Source: Plectonema radiosum NIES-515
GTDB taxonomy: Bacteria > Cyanobacteriota > Cyanobacteriia > Cyanobacteriales > Nostocaceae
Direction of reading: 5' to 3'
NCBI RefSeq assembly: GCF_025753815.1
Contig: NZ_JAOWRF010000386.1
Span: 1-64,000, forward strand
DNA: 64,000 bases
Positions 62,744 through 64,000 of the stretch are shown piece after piece. The notes beneath the pieces are model-generated. The model worked only from the letters and a program-made list of their open reading frames with translations, did not search any database and was not told where the DNA came from. Numbering within the stretch: the stretch's first letter is position 1; each line of letters begins with the position of its first letter. The translations under genes and the position numbers were made by a program.

Positions 62744-64000
62744 CTATTTACTTGGTTTATCTGGTTTCAATTTACTACCCCTTCTAATATTATTCGCTTG
62801 CATATCTACCCAACAAGAGGAACAAATACCATTAGGATGACTTACTCCAATTGCTTCAAAAGCTTCTCCAGTAGCATTTTGCCGTCTGATTAAACGTCTT
62901 TCGGCGTGGTTATCTGGGCTTGCATAGCTATTTCTAGATTCTTCATATACAATATACCCATCTTCTGTAAGCAAAGTTTCTTGGTAGTCTGTAAATTCTC
63001 CAAAAGAGTTAGCTACAACTTTTGCTCCCGAACCTTGGAGTCGCCCTACAGCAATTGTTCTCTGTTTTTGAGCTATGGGATCATAAATTTTTTGAGCGAT
63101 ATTTTTAGCCTCTTGATCCAATATGCGATCTTCTGGATCGATTCCTGGATCGAGATTTATGGAATAAATGTAGTTTTCCAGAAATTCACTGAGACTCAAA
63201 GGATAAGTTGGAAAAGTCTCAGTATTACTGACTTGAGGTTGAGGACCATCACCAAAGCCCCCAGAGCCTCCAAGCCTGCCTAAAATCCCATATACTAACG
63301 TTTTTTCAGGTTTACGAGCAGTATTATCAGAAACATCAGGTCTCGGACCGTCATTAAAGCCCTTAAGGGGTTCTGGAATATAAGAGCCAAGCTGGATACC
63401 CAATTCGAGCGCACGAACTGCTATCCCGACTTTAATGATCGCATCTACAATTGGTATGCCCCAACTTGCGTCGGAAGACATTCCTAATATGGCACTGAGA
63501 CCGGACGGGTCGATTAAATTGACTGGATTGCCGTTTCCATAAAGATACTTATGCAGTGTTAATGGTTCAGATAGACGACCTTCATAAATATCTCGTCTCG
63601 TAAACCTACCAGTGTTAGCATCGTAATAACGCTGCCTTAAGTAGTATTGGTCTAAATCCTTATCGTACTGCTCCCCAGTAAACAGGTAGTTATTGTCTGT
63701 ACTGCCACTGCTACCAATTAACTTGCCAAATGCATCATAAGTATAGGTATCAGTAACTCTTCCTTGTCCATCAGTCAAAACCCGCGTACTACCTAACCCA
63801 TCTACTAGAAAGACGGACAACAGTCCTTCTTTAGTTTGGGAAATTAAATCATGCCCTACGAGGTATTCCGTTTTTAAATTACCGCGCTCGTCGTATTCTG
63901 CTAGAACCTGGGCATGAGGTAAATTGGTATCGACGAGATAGTTTGTAGTAATGCCATCAACTTTCGAGCTAACTCGAACACCGTTAGCGTCGTAGACATA
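62744..64000 (-). CDS. Rhs protein cassette 3 with C-terminal deaminase toxin, 5' end outside window
   Basis: The frame is open to base 64000 (418 codons plus stop visible). It holds YD repeats (YDANGVRVSSKVDG, YDERGNLKTEYLVG), the core FTGEQYDKDLDQYYLRQRYY then NLIDPSG, a linker, and a tip with HAERRLIRR and GICSSCWVDM. HAE plus CxxC are the zinc ligands and catalytic Glu of the deaminase fold, as in YwqJ-like or related nucleic-acid deaminase toxins. There is no PT-HINT domain, unlike cassettes 1 and 2. The immunity candidate follows at once. Confidence 0.75.
   Translation of the reverse strand, partial: YVYDANGVRVSSKVDGITTNYLVDTNLPHAQVLAEYDERGNLKTEYLVGHDLISQTKEGLLSVFLVDGLGSTRVLTDGQGRVTDTYTYDAFGKLIGSSGSTDNNYLFTGEQYDKDLDQYYLRQRYYDANTGRFTRRDIYEGRLSEPLTLHKYLYGNGNPVNLIDPSGLSAILGMSSDASWGIPIVDAIIKVGIAVRALELGIQLGSYIPEPLKGFNDGPRPDVSDNTARKPEKTLVYGILGRLGGSGGFGDGPQPQVSNTETFPTYPLSLSEFLENYIYSINLDPGIDPEDRILDQEAKNIAQKIYDPIAQKQRTIAVGRLQGSGAKVVANSFGEFTDYQETLLTEDGYIVYEESRNSYASPDNHAERRLIRRQNATGEAFEAIGVSHPNGICSSCWVDMQANNIRRGSKLKPDKPSK

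Noticed and set aside
1..64000. tRNA or rRNA genes
   Set aside because: No cloverleaf with TTCGAATC-like T-arm or rRNA landmark was recognised while reading. A tRNA scan would settle it.

Overview
The window looks like a stretch of a large plasmid, or a plasmid-derived island, of a filamentous (Nostocales-type) cyanobacterium. The reasons are scattered HIP1 octamers (GCGATCGC), a cyanobacterial-style type I secretion set, many insertion-sequence scars and two complete plasmid partition loci. No tRNA, rRNA or CRISPR array was seen. Species and replicon are inferences from reading the sequence.

Region by region: (1) 1-12.4 kb, minus strand: the first 3746 codons of a giant modular exoprotein (Ig-like and cadherin-like repeats, then near-identical pre-peptidase-type repeats), preceded by a gene for a 271-aa protein. 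(2) 13.5-23.3 kb: an AAA ATPase, ParA/ParB with operator-like palindromes, a primase-like replication protein, tandem iteron-like repeats, and an integrase/XRE-regulator pair. (3) 23.9-28.4 kb: a degenerating accessory zone with an ImmA-like protease, remnants of a DUF1156-like protein and a helicase, a Uma2 nuclease and a truncated TnpB element. (4) 28.3-38.9 kb: a Pol I-type gene truncated by that element, several hypothetical genes, and a relaxase and M23-associated protein both truncated at one junction. MobC follows, then an actin-type partition locus (11-bp iterons flanking a promoter, ParM, ParR, a MobD-like ATPase) and two envelope proteins. (5) 39.0-43.3 kb: three small related genes of unknown function, each with a leader hairpin. 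One is split by a complete group II intron inserted in antisense. (6) 43.5-50.3 kb, minus strand: a type I secretion operon (parvulin, cNMP/C39-like ABC transporter, HlyD) split by an IS630-type element. (7) 50.4-52.4 kb: two dense repeat arrays. One is a 619-bp TGT...ACA element with subterminal repeats, lying in a Hint gene remnant. (8) 52.4-64 kb, minus strand: an Rhs/YD polymorphic-toxin locus with three different toxin tips, each followed by a small putative immunity gene. A macro-domain ADP-ribosylhydrolase, a MutY/Nth-like glycosylase and a paralogue of the 271-aa protein lie among them.

How it may fit together: the secretion operon could export the giant leaderless exoprotein and perhaps Rhs-tipped proteins. 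The degenerate C39 domain fits a substrate without a double-glycine leader. The Rhs cassettes share almost identical core and PT-HINT regions but differ in toxin tip, which is the usual sign of tip exchange by recombination. One toxin tip resembles the EF-Tu ADP-ribosylating TreTu family, its neighbour resembles TriTu immunity, and an ADP-ribose-removing macro domain sits beside it. Two different partition systems and the truncated mobilisation genes suggest a fused or cointegrate plasmid.
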